A stretch of 64,000 nt of DNA from positions 4,733,517 through 4,797,516 of the forward strand of contig NC_053414.1 in NCBI RefSeq assembly GCF_016859285.1. The letters run 5' to 3'. Position numbers and translations under genes: made by a program. The DNA comes from Xiphias gladius (taxonomy: Eukaryota > Chordata > Actinopteri > Istiophoriformes > Xiphiidae). The stretch's first letter is position 1. Each line of letters starts with the position of its first letter. Below are positions 1 through 12,772 of the stretch, one piece after another. The notes beneath the pieces are model-generated. The model was not told the DNA's origin, did no database searches, and saw nothing but the letters and a program-made list of their open reading frames with translations.

Positions 1-1637
1 CCCACAACAGCTGAAAACAGAGAGGATGCCTAGCGTGGCTCCCGGTAGAACAGAGTCAAAAAGTGTTCGTCGATTCTCAAAAATAATCTGTAGTGTTTGT
101 TTTGATCCGTACAGAATAAGGTAAAGGTCAGACCAGGACTAGGAAGGATACATTTACTCGCTCAGAGTGGTGAAAAACATCTTGTCAGAATAAGCTGCAG
201 GAGATAACTCCAAAGTTTGACCCTAATCTGGTGCACGGAAAAGTCTCAAGAACTTCTCAGAACGCGTGTGGCCCCAGTACAGAACCCTGCGATACTCCAA
301 ACATTTCTTATTCGTCTATTCACTGTAATGCCATTAATTCCAAATTGGTGTTACATATGTGACCTGTATGGACTGGAAATGGCTGGAAACACACACACAC
401 TAATTTTACATTCATGAATAATAATCCTTTGCGAGGGATATAAAAAATTTCCAACTTTACGTTGCACATGTAGAAATCAATCCTGTCACATCGTGGTGCA
501 AGATAAACTGTTTTCTTATGCCTGCAAAAACAAGTGTCTGTCCTCTTTTAGTTTCATAAATATGGATGTAGTACATGACAGTTGCCACATGGCAGAAAAA
601 CAAGATGTGGATCCCGGACAAGATTAAGATGTGGTTAATTATCACTAAGTCCAGATAGTGGACAGTATTTGACTATCTGTCTACAACGTTTTGTGAGTTT
701 TTCTGAGATCCCCTGCTGGCAGGTAAACAGACTGTCAGGGTAAAAAAAACATTGCTTTTTGATAGAACTACTCAAACCCAAGACGAAAACAACAGGATTT
801 CGTTCATATTTATGTCCGAAAGACACGGAAGAAAAGGACACTACAGATGGATTGAGAAAAGCTGAACAATAAACCTTCTGATAAAGGGAAATTCAATCAG
901 GCAGAAAATGTTTAAACTGTTGCAACCTTTGAAAAACGTAATAAGCTTCGAGATGGGACTGACTGGGGCAAAGTGCCAGCTGAACCTTTCTTTTCAGCTC
1001 AGGTCAAGTCTGTGGTGCTGCAAACCTCGACTCTATCAAACTAAAAGATCAGTGCCCTGAAATACAAAGCGAAGAGTCGGTGTTCGTAAATACTATCTCC
1101 TATCCGGAACGAGTTATTCAACACGAGGAAGGTATTATTCAACACTGAAGCCCTGTGCCGTGCTTTTATTAAAGAGTGGCAAGGTTTTATGAACTTCTGT
1201 CCTTGGAGTTAAGTCTCTAATCCACCGGTGAGCGGGCATGAATGGCCTCTTGTTACAGAAATCTGAAGACCCAAGGGGTTTTCTGCAGCTCAGGGGGGAT
1301 TTGGGGCAGGAAAAGAAGCTGAGAAGCCCTGAAAGAGCCCTCTGTTCCCCAGGAATGCCTTCAACTGGTCAGCTCACTGTGCCCCACAAACAGTACCCAC
1401 ATATGCCCAGAAACATCTGAGAGGGGGTGGATGGTTAGGGGGGGGGGTCGTCGGGACCTTCCAGCCTCACCATTCAGATGATGTGACGCTGGAAATGTTT
1501 TTATTTTGTAGATGTGGTCAGGTTAAGGTGGGGGAGGGAGCTTCACACAGTTGATCGTGTGATTTGGAGTGTGCATGTGTGTGTGTACTCTGTGTATTTA
1601 ACAGTTTATTTTTTTATGTGCCTGTGTGTTTATACAG
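1..1637 (+). other. col9a1: col9a1 intron (left edge of window)
   Basis: Non-coding sequence upstream of the first visible collagen exon. I saw no Gly-X-Y exon, RNA gene or other coding signal on either strand. A short G run lies near 1438-1447 and a TG-rich stretch near 1570-1630 precedes the acceptor at 1637. Confidence 0.5.
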
Positions 1638-4600
1638 GGAAGCAAAGGGGATCCGGGCCTTCCAGGACTTCCTGGCCCTGCTGGTTTTCGTGGCCAGAAA
1701 GGAGACAGGGTAAGAGATGCAAAGTGGCGCAAGTTAAAAGTGAAGCAACGTAAATGTTATAGAAAAATTCCAGGATAAGTCCAGTTGATTTCAACCGGGG
1801 TCTCGTTGACACAGCTTTGGCCATCCGCTCTAACACTGATAAAGACTTTGTACCCACTCAGTAAATTGCTGAGATCTGTGATCATCTCAACGTCGCTGCA
1901 ACAAAATCAGTCAGGGCAAGAAACACAAGCAGTCGGCCGATCAGACAGGTTGTAAACAAGCCAGTCGTAAAACAGTTTATCCAGATTATCTAAACCACTG
2001 ACGATAATAATCCCTCATTACAAAGGAAAAAGCCTACGGGCAAAGAGAGTTTAAAGCAAGGAAGGTGTTGTGTAAACTGTGACGGATGTTTACATTGTGG
2101 TTAATAATTTTACTGTTTGCCTTTTGTTTCTCTTCCAAACAAGTCTTGCTAGCTGGGGGGGGGTTATTTACAGCTTGCCTTCTTATCACGTCAAACATCG
2201 TATTAGCCGTGTCGCCGTGTTCCCAAAACGACAACAATGAGATCCGAGTTCTAACAAACCAGAATTATAGTATACTTAAAGAGTGATTAGGTGATAGATC
2301 AAGGGATTGGACTGATTCTACTTCAACTACTTCCTTTTCAAATATACTCTGGCTCAGGTCATAAACAGGCTTTTGAGTTATTTTTGCTGATTAGTACTGA
2401 ATTTGGGTGGAGCCCTGCCGGGAGTTCACTGAGGTCTCCGAACCGCGCCAGTTGTACTTTGTCCCCTTGAAATAAGATGGAGCAGGGCCAGCGGAAGAGT
2501 TGCAAACCTGTCGGTTAAGTGCAGAGCTGAGAGGAAGTCTGATCAAGCTGCGGCGGCGTCCAGCGAATTTTAAATTTTGAAATTTGATTTTTAGACTCAT
2601 TTCTGAAAGCGTAAGGTCAAAGTTCAGTCACGCTGAATGAGGCAAGATCAAATCTAGACAAGTTTATGGGAAAAATTCAAGGATCAGCAATATGTTCTAT
2701 ATGTAAACTATATTATTGATATGAGGACTGATGCTACAGATTTAGTTATTTTATACTAAGTAGTTTCAGATAATCAAAAACAATTATTCTGTTCTCAGGG
2801 TGCAGTCGGTGTTGATGGGCCTAAGGGAGACCAGGTATGGTTCACAAGTTTTAACTTTACATGTACACATCATGGATATGTCAAACGGGTGACAGAGCTT
2901 TGAGTTGGAGCACATTGATGGCCAAATAATCTGCCGTGCCTGCTTCCTTCCAGGGACCTTCAGGTGCTGAAGGGACACCAGGAGACAGAGGAGACTTGGT
3001 GAGTGATCAGCTACCGAAACACCCGACAGTGTTTTCAGCCAGGCAGCAGTTTCTCGACCGGTAACACGCTTAACAATACAAGGCTCGGCAACAAGTCAGC
3101 CCATCAGTAAGACACCGGGAGGACTCAGACTGTTCGCAGTCCTGGAGGGTCTGGAAGAGTCTGGGGAACGAGTTCTCAAAATTTGTCGTTGTGAGCAATG
3201 TTAACCTTTAGAAACAGAGTGATGGGGTTTATAAGGCAGTCAGACCCTGTCAATTATATTAAGCCGCTTTACGTTTTATTACGTATTAAGATAAGAGAAA
3301 AGTCTGGTACTACGAGATGAAAAATGTGTAGGAACAGTTTCTTTTTCACATTGCAAACGTTTACTCTGCAGCATCATTACCGTTTGTACAAACTTTGGAC
3401 GCAGCTTTTAATTATTCATGTATCTTTTCCCTTCCAGGGTGACCAAGGAGAACTGGGAGAGAAAGGATCGGTACGTTCGCCTAAACAGAGCATCTTAACC
3501 ATATCACAACACTTCAACCGACTGTATGTCTTGATTTCTGGCGCGTTCAAGTATGAAAGTCCTCAGCGTTTTCTGATGAAATTCCCCGTGTTGTTGACTT
3601 CCTGTAACTGTTGAGGGAGCGAAATCAGCTGCAGATACCGGGCACTTTGAGTTTTGCCGTCAAGAGCTAATGCTGCTTGATAAAGGTTCTGCAGTTAAGT
3701 GCTGCAAGTGAGGTGTGGACTTTATTCCAGCTTTGGCTAAAAGCAGCACAACAAAAGAACTTCATAACAACACCAAGTCCTGAACGACACGTTTTCCTTC
3801 TCGTTCATAATTCCAGCCGCCCTTTTACTGACAGCCCTTTAATCCACCTTTAAGAAAACATTTTCATATAAATAAATACTGACTTTGCTATGCCCCAGAT
3901 CTCATGACGGGCTGACAAAAGATCAAAACACAACTTTAGATTTGGTTGACCAACGATTGCAAACCCCGCGCTGTCTACCTTGTGTGTACCTGCTGGTGTT
4001 GCTTGCAGACAGGCCCACCAGGAGACACGGGAAATAAAGGACCTGAGGGCGGCCGAGGACAGCAGGGGAAAGAGGGCAAGCTGGGCCAACCGGGACCTCG
4101 CGGCATGCAGGGCGACATGGGGGTACCAGGCCTCCCAGGAGCGCAGGGACCAGCGGTGAGACCTTTTATCTCAGATTTTCAATTGCTGGCGAAAAGACAG
4201 AAATTAATGTCAGTGCTCGAAATCATCCTTCAAAAGGGGGGATTTTGCCATAACTGAATAGAAATTACAGAATGTTATCTATGAGTGTTGAGCAATTAAA
4301 TATATTTTCCTTGCTGAGCCAACACCTCAGGGCCGCATTGCATGTGATGTTTGCCCATAATATTGCCGAGAAGAACAAATGACTCATCACTGCCGACAAT
4401 CCTTGTACAGGGAAAATCACCGACAGATACACACATCAAACAAGTCTGCATGAGGGTAATGCAAGGTAAGTGTTTGTCATCTTCGTAGTTTCAGTTTGCA
4501 TTCTGTCGTTTTTACCCCCGGTAACAACACAACTGTTTGACCAAAAGGCTTCTTACCGTGTTTTCAATCATATGCCAAATTTTCTGCAAAGCAAGTCAGA

Positions 4601-7600
4601 CGAGGGGGACACGAGTGAGCGAGACCATGTAAAGATTATAGCGTTTCAGGTGCTGGCAAGTGCGGCCTCCATTTCCATCCAAAAGGTTGTTTTCAGGAAT
4701 ATAAAAAGTAACTTACCCTTCAAGACTTCATTCTTAACCCAAGCCCTAGTGGCAGATGCAAAGCATTTTTGTCGGTGATTCCTTTAAAAGCATCTGTTTG
4801 CGCAAATAACAGAGCCGTAGCTGTAATCAGCAACGCGGCTAGATTCAGTTTTAGGTACTGTATGTGGCTGAGGTTTGGAGATATCTGCCTTTGGAAGGAA
4901 GTCTTGGTTATTCTGGATAATCCAACCATCTTGCTGCCATCAGTTTGCATAGAGACTATTTCTTTGGTAAAAAAGTAATTATAGTTTAGAGGTTTTAAAG
5001 TGGGAAAAATGGTAAATACTAAATGTTAAAACATAGTGTAATGGTAGCACAAGAAGAGTAGCAAAAAATGCAAAAGCTAAAATCAAAAACAATCTTTGAC
5101 TTTGAGATTGGGCCAAAAAGGGAGATCTCGTGTGAAACCCTGTGATTGTTACACAAACTGGTTGCTGTGATCTAATAACTGATGTCCATCCAGCCATAAT
5201 AGTCGTTCTGGACATGTGTATCATGTAACGACGAAAACACAAATCTAAACCATGTTCTCCTGCGTCACAGAGCAGCTGGCCCAGCTAGCAGCCAGCCTGA
5301 GCAGGCCTGAGTCGGGCATCGCCGGGCTGCCCGGTCCCCCCGGCCTGCCTGGACCTCCGGGCCCCTCCGGGGAGAACGGCTTCCCCGGACATACCGGATC
5401 ACGAGGACTTCCCGGTCTGAAGGGTCCGCCTGGGCTAATGGGTCGCAAAGGGCCCAAAGGTGAGATCCTGATTAGCATTTCTACGACCATCAGGATCTGT
5501 GAGTGGAAAGGTTGTTGGACTGAATCCCGTCGCATGACCGGGAAACGAACAGGAAGAACGAAAGAGTAACCCTCTGCAGTCAGTGAGAATTTACTGTTAA
5601 AGTGCCCTTAGGATACGGTAAAACAATTATCAGCAACACAACTATAAAAAAATATGCGATGTTTGAGGTTCTGCCCACAGACTGCAGTAAAGATTTCCTG
5701 TCGATCACAGTCGAAATGCTACCAAACATGCTGATTTTTTTAGCCTCAATATCATCACAAGGGAACAACAGTTTTATAACATTTCTTCACCCAATCACAC
5801 ATTACAACAACTGAAATTTGTTATTGAGCCTCCAACTTCTCATTAAAAAAAAAAAAAAAGAAAGAGGTGTTTTATATTTTTCTAGAGAGAAGTTGACAGT
5901 TTTCCTATCTCCTTCCATACAGCATCCAGTCGTCGTTAGATGAACTGTAGCTTGAGAAACTTCAACACTGACCTCAGCCCTCATCTGTCGTGGTCTAATT
6001 GACGGCGTTAGAGCTGATGGCACCTGAATAATGAGGAGATGCGATTTAAATCCCAGGCACAGTGGATCCAGGGAAGCCGGGATCGTCATAGGAGACGGAA
6101 AAGTCTAGGAACGCATCGATCGGACCCGATAGCGATCTTCCTCAAGTCCTCTCAGTTTTATTTCTATAGCCCACAGCACGAATCACACATTCGCCTCAAG
6201 GTTGATGATAACAACTCCAGTGTGATATATGGATTGCAATTATTACGGAAAAGAGAGCACTGCTATTGGGATTCGTACTCGATTGCCCTGATTTGAGGAA
6301 GTGGAATTGGTACTGCGCGGGAAAAAAGTTGGGTTGGTCCATCCGTACAAAAAAAAAAAAAAGAGCACAGATTTGCAAATCCAATCTTGTGAAAGTCAAA
6401 CGCCTGCATCTGTAGGCTCTGATCATCTTTACATGTTTACATGAACTAGCAGTCAAAGTTGCGAGAATTTCTCCGAGCCGAGCCGAGAGCTAAACAGTCC
6501 ATGGTAAATCGTACGTATCGTCTACATCCCGTTCACTGATGCCGCAGTGACCCACTTCCCCCTCAGGGATCGGTCAAGTTCATCTTAATTTTGACGACGG
6601 AACGGATGAGGCGTGGACTCTGAGCCCGAACTTCGGTTAAAAATGGGATCTTTGATCACGTGTTTCCTCTCGGTGGTAATCCCGTTTCCTCTCTGCAGGT
6701 GACCAGGGGGACAGTGGCGACAGAGGACCCACAGCGAGAGGACCCAAAGGAGCGCCGGGTGCCCCCGGTCTACCAGGTAAATGACCAAGTGCGACTAAGA
6801 TTTCTGACACTGGTGCATTTCAGTCAAGCGCTCAGCTTTATTCAGCGGATGGCTTTTCAGAGTGCACTCTACAGAACACATTAGATTTAAGAGTCAAATC
6901 AAGTAAAATGCAACATATTTAAAATAAAGGTCCCTTTTTCTGGTCTCTAATACAATTTCACGCAGCACGCTTGTGAATCAACCCCCGTTCGGTACATGAA
7001 GCGTTGTAGGGTTTTTTTGCACAGTGCGCAGTAAGTGATGCAGTTTTCATCTTGGACTTGAGTTGAATAAAGAGAAGAGGAACTGGACACTTGGCCATCC
7101 GAAGAGTTCTCCATTCAGAAAAACATCAACGTTTATTTGGAGTTGTGTGGGATGCTCTGTACGTTAGATTTTAATGGGGGCGTTATACTGTCTGAACCGC
7201 GTGATTAAAGATGAGGTAAATGAGTCCAGCCAGATGTGCAATGGCAGCCTTGGGTACTTGACAGTAGAGCCGGACTGATAAATCAGCATATCTCAGAAAT
7301 AAAAGTGAACATGTCAGGCGATAAGTAACAATAGATGTCGGTACTGAAACGTCAAACGGATGCACGAGATATTTTAGTGGGACTGTCTGCATTGCGCAGT
7401 TTCTCCACCAGAGAGCACCGACAAGTTTGTCCGTGAAATGTCCTGCCGGGTGTGCGTCGACCCAGTCCGGTACTGGTGGGGCTCTACGCGTGCGCGGTTC
7501 AATATCAAGCCCAAAACGCATTTGTAACTGCAGCATTGTGCAAAAGGTCTTAGGCATTAAAAGCACAGTGAGGATGCTTTCAAAAATGACTCCGAGAAGA

Positions 7601-8262
7601 GTTTTTACTTGTCTGAAAACTTCATGCAAAGTGCAGTAAACGGAAAAAAACCCCAAATCAAACCAGCATTTGATGTGACCCCCCCCTTTGCCTTTAAAAC
7701 AGCACCAGTTCTCTCAGCTTCTGGGAGAACCTGCCACAGTTCTTCTGTGGCTTTGGTCCGTCTCAGTGTCTCCTGTCTGTGATGCTGAGACCAGGGCTCT
7801 GTGGGGGCCAGACCACCTGCTGCAGGACTCCTTGGTCTTCTAGTCTCTGAAGGCAGCTCTTAATGACTCTGGCTGTGTGTACGAATCTGGGACGGATCAG
7901 ATTTTGCAAAGGCCTATATGTCAGAAAAAAATCCACCATGGCCCCTTATAGACTCACGGGTTCAGTGTTGTGCTCAAGTTCACCCCAGCAGGGAAGACAA
8001 CTTGTTTAGGAAAATCGATTTTTCACCTGTCGTGTTTTCTTTTACTCCGCTTTCAGGTGAACCGGGCCGACCGGCTTACGGCAAAGACGGCCGTGACGGA
8101 GAGAGGGGACCTCGCGGCGTTTCCGGAACTCCCGGCGTTCCTGGGCCTCCTGGCCCCGCCGGTCTGAACGGTTACTGTGAGTCGTCGCAGTGCGTCCTGC
8201 CAATGGTGGCGTCGCCGGTTTCAGCAAAGGACTCCGGCATGAAGGGCCCCAGTGAGATGTGA
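1638..8262 (+). CDS. col9a1: Collagen type IX alpha-1 chain, 3' part (9 exons, 5' partial)
   Basis: This encodes the C-terminal 286 residues of a FACIT collagen chain, which in the family decorates type II collagen fibrils in cartilage and the eye. Exons: 1638-1709, 2799-2834, 2954-2998, 3438-3470, 4009-4155, 4411-4465, 5271-5459, 6699-6776, 8057-8262. The first five are in-frame Gly-X-Y exons, all phase 0 (end of COL2). Exon 4411-4465 encodes the NC2 linker with [11 protein letters not shown], and 5271-5459 starts with [15 protein letters not shown] before Gly-X-Y resumes (COL1). The last exon has [12 protein letters not shown], the C-x4-C motif (CESSQC) and a short NC1 ending KGPSEM. The NC2 and COL1 text matches human COL9A1 as I recall it, so I prefer col9a1 over other FACITs. 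Summed exon length is 861 nt, exactly 287 codons. The signal peptide, TSPN domain, COL3 and most of COL2 lie off the left edge. Teleosts may carry a and b paralogues; I cannot say which this is. Confidence 0.9.
4411..4465 (+). CDS. col9a1: col9a1 NC2 micro-exon (55 nt)
   Basis: A 55-nt exon between a tacag acceptor and a gtaagt donor. It reads [18 protein letters not shown] plus one base of the next Glu codon. It is phase 0 at its start and phase 1 at its end, fitting the flanking exons exactly. Its Cys is the NC2 cysteine that in type IX collagen takes part in inter-chain disulfides (family knowledge). It is too short to be found by ORF length and was recognised from the conserved HIKQVCMRV string. 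Confidence 0.9.
7531..7935 (-). mobile_element. Tc1-like transposon remnant in a col9a1 intron
   Basis: The left edge CAGCATTGTGCAAAAGGTCT (7531 onward) resembles the terminal repeat of a common teleost Tc1-like family. It is followed by the family's typical downstream sequence. On the minus strand 7781-7814 reads as [10 protein letters not shown], a decayed form of the transposase WPPQSPDLN motif. The open frame is broken in many places and the element stops near 7935, so only the transposase 3' part and one end survive. It lies in the intron 6777-8056. The family name is from memory, so only the Tc1/mariner class is claimed. Confidence 0.75.
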
Positions 8263-8980
8263 GGAGGGGCCAGAGCTGAGCCGGGGGAGAACTGAGAGAC
8301 TGGAGGAGAAAGCAGAACTCCATGGAAGATTTGTCCATTCGGGTTTTGTCACTTGGTTTGTGTGTTTGTCTTTTTTTTTTTTTTTTTTTTGATTCGGTCA
8401 GCTCATTTGGAACTTGATTTTTTTTTACTCTCGAAGCCACCTTCGTGGTGATAAACCGACATGAAGTTGGACACTGAACAACACTCGTCAGCTTTTGAAA
8501 CTCCTTTGCGTAAAAAGCTTCATTTTACCTCAATTTTGCCATCTCTGTACTGTAAAATTAAAAGGAGCAGTCCGTGTTTTTGAGAAATTAAAAAAACTCA
8601 CTGTCTGTGTACAAACCAACCAGCCCCATTTCTATCCCAACAGCAACGAGGCGAGGCTCAAAAGTTTTTCTGTGTGTTTATGTAAATGTGTCAATACGCA
8701 AATTATACTGTTGGATAAGGTACATTTGTTTGTGAGTATCTTTGCTGTTTATCCACTTAAATCCCCACCTGTGCCTTGTCCTCTAAATGTAGGATATGTT
8801 TGATGATTTCTCTGTCATATGACGACTGCTGTTTTTGTGATTGGTGGGTGGCGATGTGTGAAGACCTCTCTGGCGGTTTTATATGACTTCTTATTTATTA
8901 TATCCAGGTTCGACGTGACATCTTCAAGTTGTACAAAGGAGGAAATAAACACATTTTGATAACCTCTTGCATGTTTTGTA
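8263..8980 (+). other. col9a1: col9a1 3' UTR with poly(A) signal
   Basis: Non-coding sequence after the TGA ending at 8262. It includes a poly(T) run near 8371-8390 and a canonical AATAAA at 8944-8949, the best candidate poly(A) signal. The transcript end near 8965-8980 is inferred. Confidence 0.6.
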
Positions 8981-11640
8981 TGGACGACTGCGGCCAAAAA
9001 AAAAACCCAACAGGACTGCGATTGAAAAAAAAAAAAAAAAAATCCAAATTGAGCCCGAATTACTATGATCAGCAGCTTAAAGATATTTACTCCTCCTAAA
9101 CAAACCTGACAATCCTGGTGTGATGAAAGACAAGGTGTCGGCCGTGAAGACGCGGTTTCATCATTTGGACGGGGCCAATGCCAATATCCATGCTGTTAGA
9201 CCGAAGCTATCATTAAACTTGACATGTTAGTTTATGTTTTCATGTTTGCTCTTTGTAAATATTTAGTATTTGGTCTGAAACTGTATTGGTTCCAGGGTGG
9301 AAAAGCCTCGTAAAAAGCCTTTAGACCGGAGGTTTCTTGAGTTAACAGCTCAGTCCAAAGGTGATCGGATCCAATTTCGCTTCCTTTAGCAAATTCCCTG
9401 CATTGTAAGATCTCACGTCCTGCCCACAATTCAATTGGTCTCAGTTCAATTTGATTTCTGTCTTCAAGGCTAAACTTTGACCCTACAATGAGCAGGTTGC
9501 GTCTGCTTGACGTGTTACACAAGTTCCAGGAGACACTCTTTTCCTCCTTGCTTGGCTCGAAAGCTGTTTGGAAGCTATACCAGGGCCTTTAAAGTTTCTC
9601 AGCGGTGTCGACTGTAGTCATTAGATTGCATTTCAATAAAATGAACCGTCAATCAATATTATTCATTGCATTGAGGTGTCTGGTCAATATTAAGGTTTTA
9701 TTTACTAAAGGGGCAACAAGTATAGGCCTTTGATACACACCTTGTAGTGTTTATCGAAGTGCCTCGCTTGAGTTATTTGTGAATGACTGAATCTCTCCAA
9801 TAAGTCCAACCGAACTTAATCCAACTGGGTTGAACCGGATCGAGTAGCTCATCCTGTCAGTTCCTACATGAGCAGAGGCAGCTCCGGACCTTTCAAACAG
9901 AAAGTCGTCTATTCAAAACATACATCAGGTACAAGTGCAATGGGCTGTATGTTCTAAAGTGATCACAAGGGGGCACATCCCAGGGCGGGAGCCGGACCGT
10001 TAGAGAAACTGAAAATAAGTTCAAATCAGTCGAAACGTCCTCCTGACAAATAAGAGCTCAGCACATTCGACAATTATTTTCTTCTCAATTTTGGCTTCAT
10101 TTTTCAAGAAACCAAACATTTAAACTCAACCCCCTTTTTTCTTGTTTCTAACAAAAGAGGATTATTCGTTGAATAAAATCCAACACGGACGCTGAAAAAC
10201 ACCAAGTGGACCGTGCACCTCACACCACACAGCGCCTGGCTGTTCGTACCTGGCTTTTACAGTTGGTCCGACAACAGGACGCCGGGAAGCGGCCTTATGG
10301 GGTTTTTTTTTTCTTCTATTTCTAGTCGATCCTTCTGTGTTTAGGATCAAGTGACCGGCAGGACTTGAGACGCAACCCATCGGATGCTGAAGGGGTCATG
10401 GGCCGGGGTGGAAGAAGTGCCCGGGCGCCTTACTTGAGTGAAGGCGGCAACGTTGCGGTCTAGGAGCACCTTGTTAGTATTTACCAGTCAAAGTACTCGC
10501 GATGGAAGGTTGGCCCCCTGTGGAGCCTCCTGGAAGACCTTGTGCAGACAACAGTTTGCACACAAACTTACTATCGCGGTATTACCGTGTGCAGCATGTT
10601 CAACAAAGTCGTTTTTGGGACTTGAGGGACCATTAACAACTCGGCTATTCTCGTTGGCGCGTGATGGCGTCGCACGAATTCCCCGCGCAGGCTTTGCCAC
10701 CGCTCCCAACCTGAGTAGGTCCAATCAGACAACACCTGAACGCACCCGCGTGGCCATTAATGCATGGCGATGCATCGCTTCTCCTAAGACGATCGTATGA
10801 TTTGTACGTAAATTCAGAGCAACCGCCGCAGGTGGAGGAGTAAAAAGCAGAGCGTTTCCCTCTGAAACGCGGTGGATGAGAGGTATGCAGCGGCATGAAG
10901 CGGGTACACGCAAGTAAAGTGGAGGCAGCTCAAAAAAATTGTCAGAGGGAACAGTAACTGGGTAAAAACGCTTAGTTACTTTCCACCCGTGAGCACGGAG
11001 GTGAATGTTTGGCGTATAAAGAAAACGTGATTTCACGTGAGGTCACTCGGGTTTTTTCCTCAGGGACGGGAGTCAGTGGCCGCGTTGCACTAAGGGGAGC
11101 CAGATATCATGAGACTGGATTCACAAAGAGGAGTTAAGAAAAGTGGAAAATCTCTTCATCTGTTGCCACGGGGGAAAAAACAAGAGGACACCAGTGAGTT
11201 TATCCCACTGAAAAGAAGTTCAAACACTTCATGATAAGAAATCCAAATCAGAAATTATCTAATGTCTGTTCCATTGAAAATCCTGTCTCTTGATGTGGTT
11301 GTGACCGGTAGATTCATTTGCCTTCATCTTTTCAAAAATGAGCACAAAGCTTTTAGACGTTTCGCCTGCTTTCATTTTATGAAACGGGTGAGTTATTACT
11401 TCTTGAAATTGTGCGCGGACATTTAGAAAAAAAAGGACTTCGACCACTCGGCAAACTCCCTCGGCCTGATGAGATGCGGCTGGAAAGCCCCGGAAAAAAA
11501 AAAGCTGGCAAGTCGACTTCCGGCTTCTGTTCTCACCATCAGGAAGTAACTTCCATTCGGATATTGTTTAAAAATTATATAGAAACCGTGATAATATCGT
11601 TTCACAACCATTGAAAAAAAAAAAACCCACTCATCAATGT
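8981..11640. other. Intergenic region between col9a1 and ptp4a1 3' ends
   Basis: Convergent intergenic space with poly(A) tracts near 8996-9042 and a relatively CpG-rich, unassigned stretch around 10400-10900. No exon with convincing splice sites and no RNA gene was recognised. Short ORFs on both strands here show no family resemblance. Confidence 0.5.
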
Positions 11641-12772
11641 TTCCCTCTGTTGTTTTTCAGTGTATCATTTAATGTACTCTCACAAGTTGGTGAACAGGTA
11701 CAACTTTGTCGCTCACGGTACTAAATCACACATCCATTGATAGTATAAATAGCCAACCTAATAATAATAGTACACATTTTCAAATACATAAAATCATCAA
11801 GTATCCAAGTCTTAAGTTACGGACATCAAATAAAAAGGCTTACAAAATATCGCAGACGTAGGAAGTCCAGTTTGAAGCAAAAAACAAAAAAAAATTAAAA
11901 ATAAAAATAAAAGAAAATCACATTTTGGACATAATTAGTAAACAGAAGGTTTGATAGAGAAAAGAAAACAGTACGAGTTCCTAGACTTTCAACTGACAAA
12001 TATTGCAACAATTAAGCATTTTATATTAAAAAATAGTTACTGAAAGGGCATAAGTGTGTGTAAGACTTCCTGCACAAGACAAAGGCAACTATTTCTTTTT
12101 TTTTTTTTTGTTTTGTTCCGAGTAGAAAAATGAAACACCTTTTTCCAAATGCCAGCGGGAGACGACTCCCCGCCTCGATTGCCTTTGTTCCACTTCGATT
12201 GTAAGGCATTTATGGATGAACCATCTGATTTCAAGGAAGGCAAACCTCTCTAGTCAGTCTTGAAACGGAACCCTAAATTTGAACCGGGGGACACAATTGC
12301 TCACAGGAAATCAAAAATGACTTTTTTTTTTTTTTTTTTTCTTCTTCTCAACACATTCTCAGGCAATGTAAACGCACTGGCCAATCAAGATCTTTGGGAT
12401 GCGTTTGCAGAAAAACAATTAATCCAACATCTTACAATGATACACGACTCTGCGCTGCCCTTCGTTTTTTTTTTTCTTTTCTTTTTAATGGGCACATGGA
12501 CAGGAAACACTTTGATCCTGGTTCACACAACTCTTGTTTTTCTTTTTTTCTTTTTTTTTTGACACTTGATTTTGAACCTGAAGAGGGAGGGGGAGGGTTT
12601 TTTGGGGGGGGGGGGCAGTTGAACTACCGTGCATGGTTTTCCAAAAAAAAATACTTCAACACAATGACTAAGAAAACAAGCCTGCCAGGTAATAAGCTAG
12701 CAAGGTTGAGTTGAACTTTTCTGTGTGTGTGTAGGGGGGGTGGGGGGGGTTGGCGTGGCTCAGGGTTTGGCT
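11640..12772 (-). other. ptp4a1: ptp4a1 3' UTR (extent inferred)
   Basis: AT-rich non-coding sequence downstream of the TAG at 12773-12775 on the minus strand. An ATTAAA variant poly(A) signal reads on the minus strand at 11669-11674. It includes T-rich homopolymers (12320-12340, 12467-12560) and a G run near 12605-12615. A long 3' UTR is usual for this gene, but the end point is inferred. Confidence 0.4.

Noticed and set aside
5245-5535. Minus-strand ORF with collagen-like [10 protein letters not shown] text
   Set aside because: It is the antisense shadow of the col9a1 exon at 5271-5459; Gly/Pro-rich codons read similarly on both strands, and it has no splice context.
12260-12714. Overlapping plus-strand ORFs with long Phe runs
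   Set aside because: They are created by T homopolymers in the ptp4a1 3' UTR and lie antisense to the gene.
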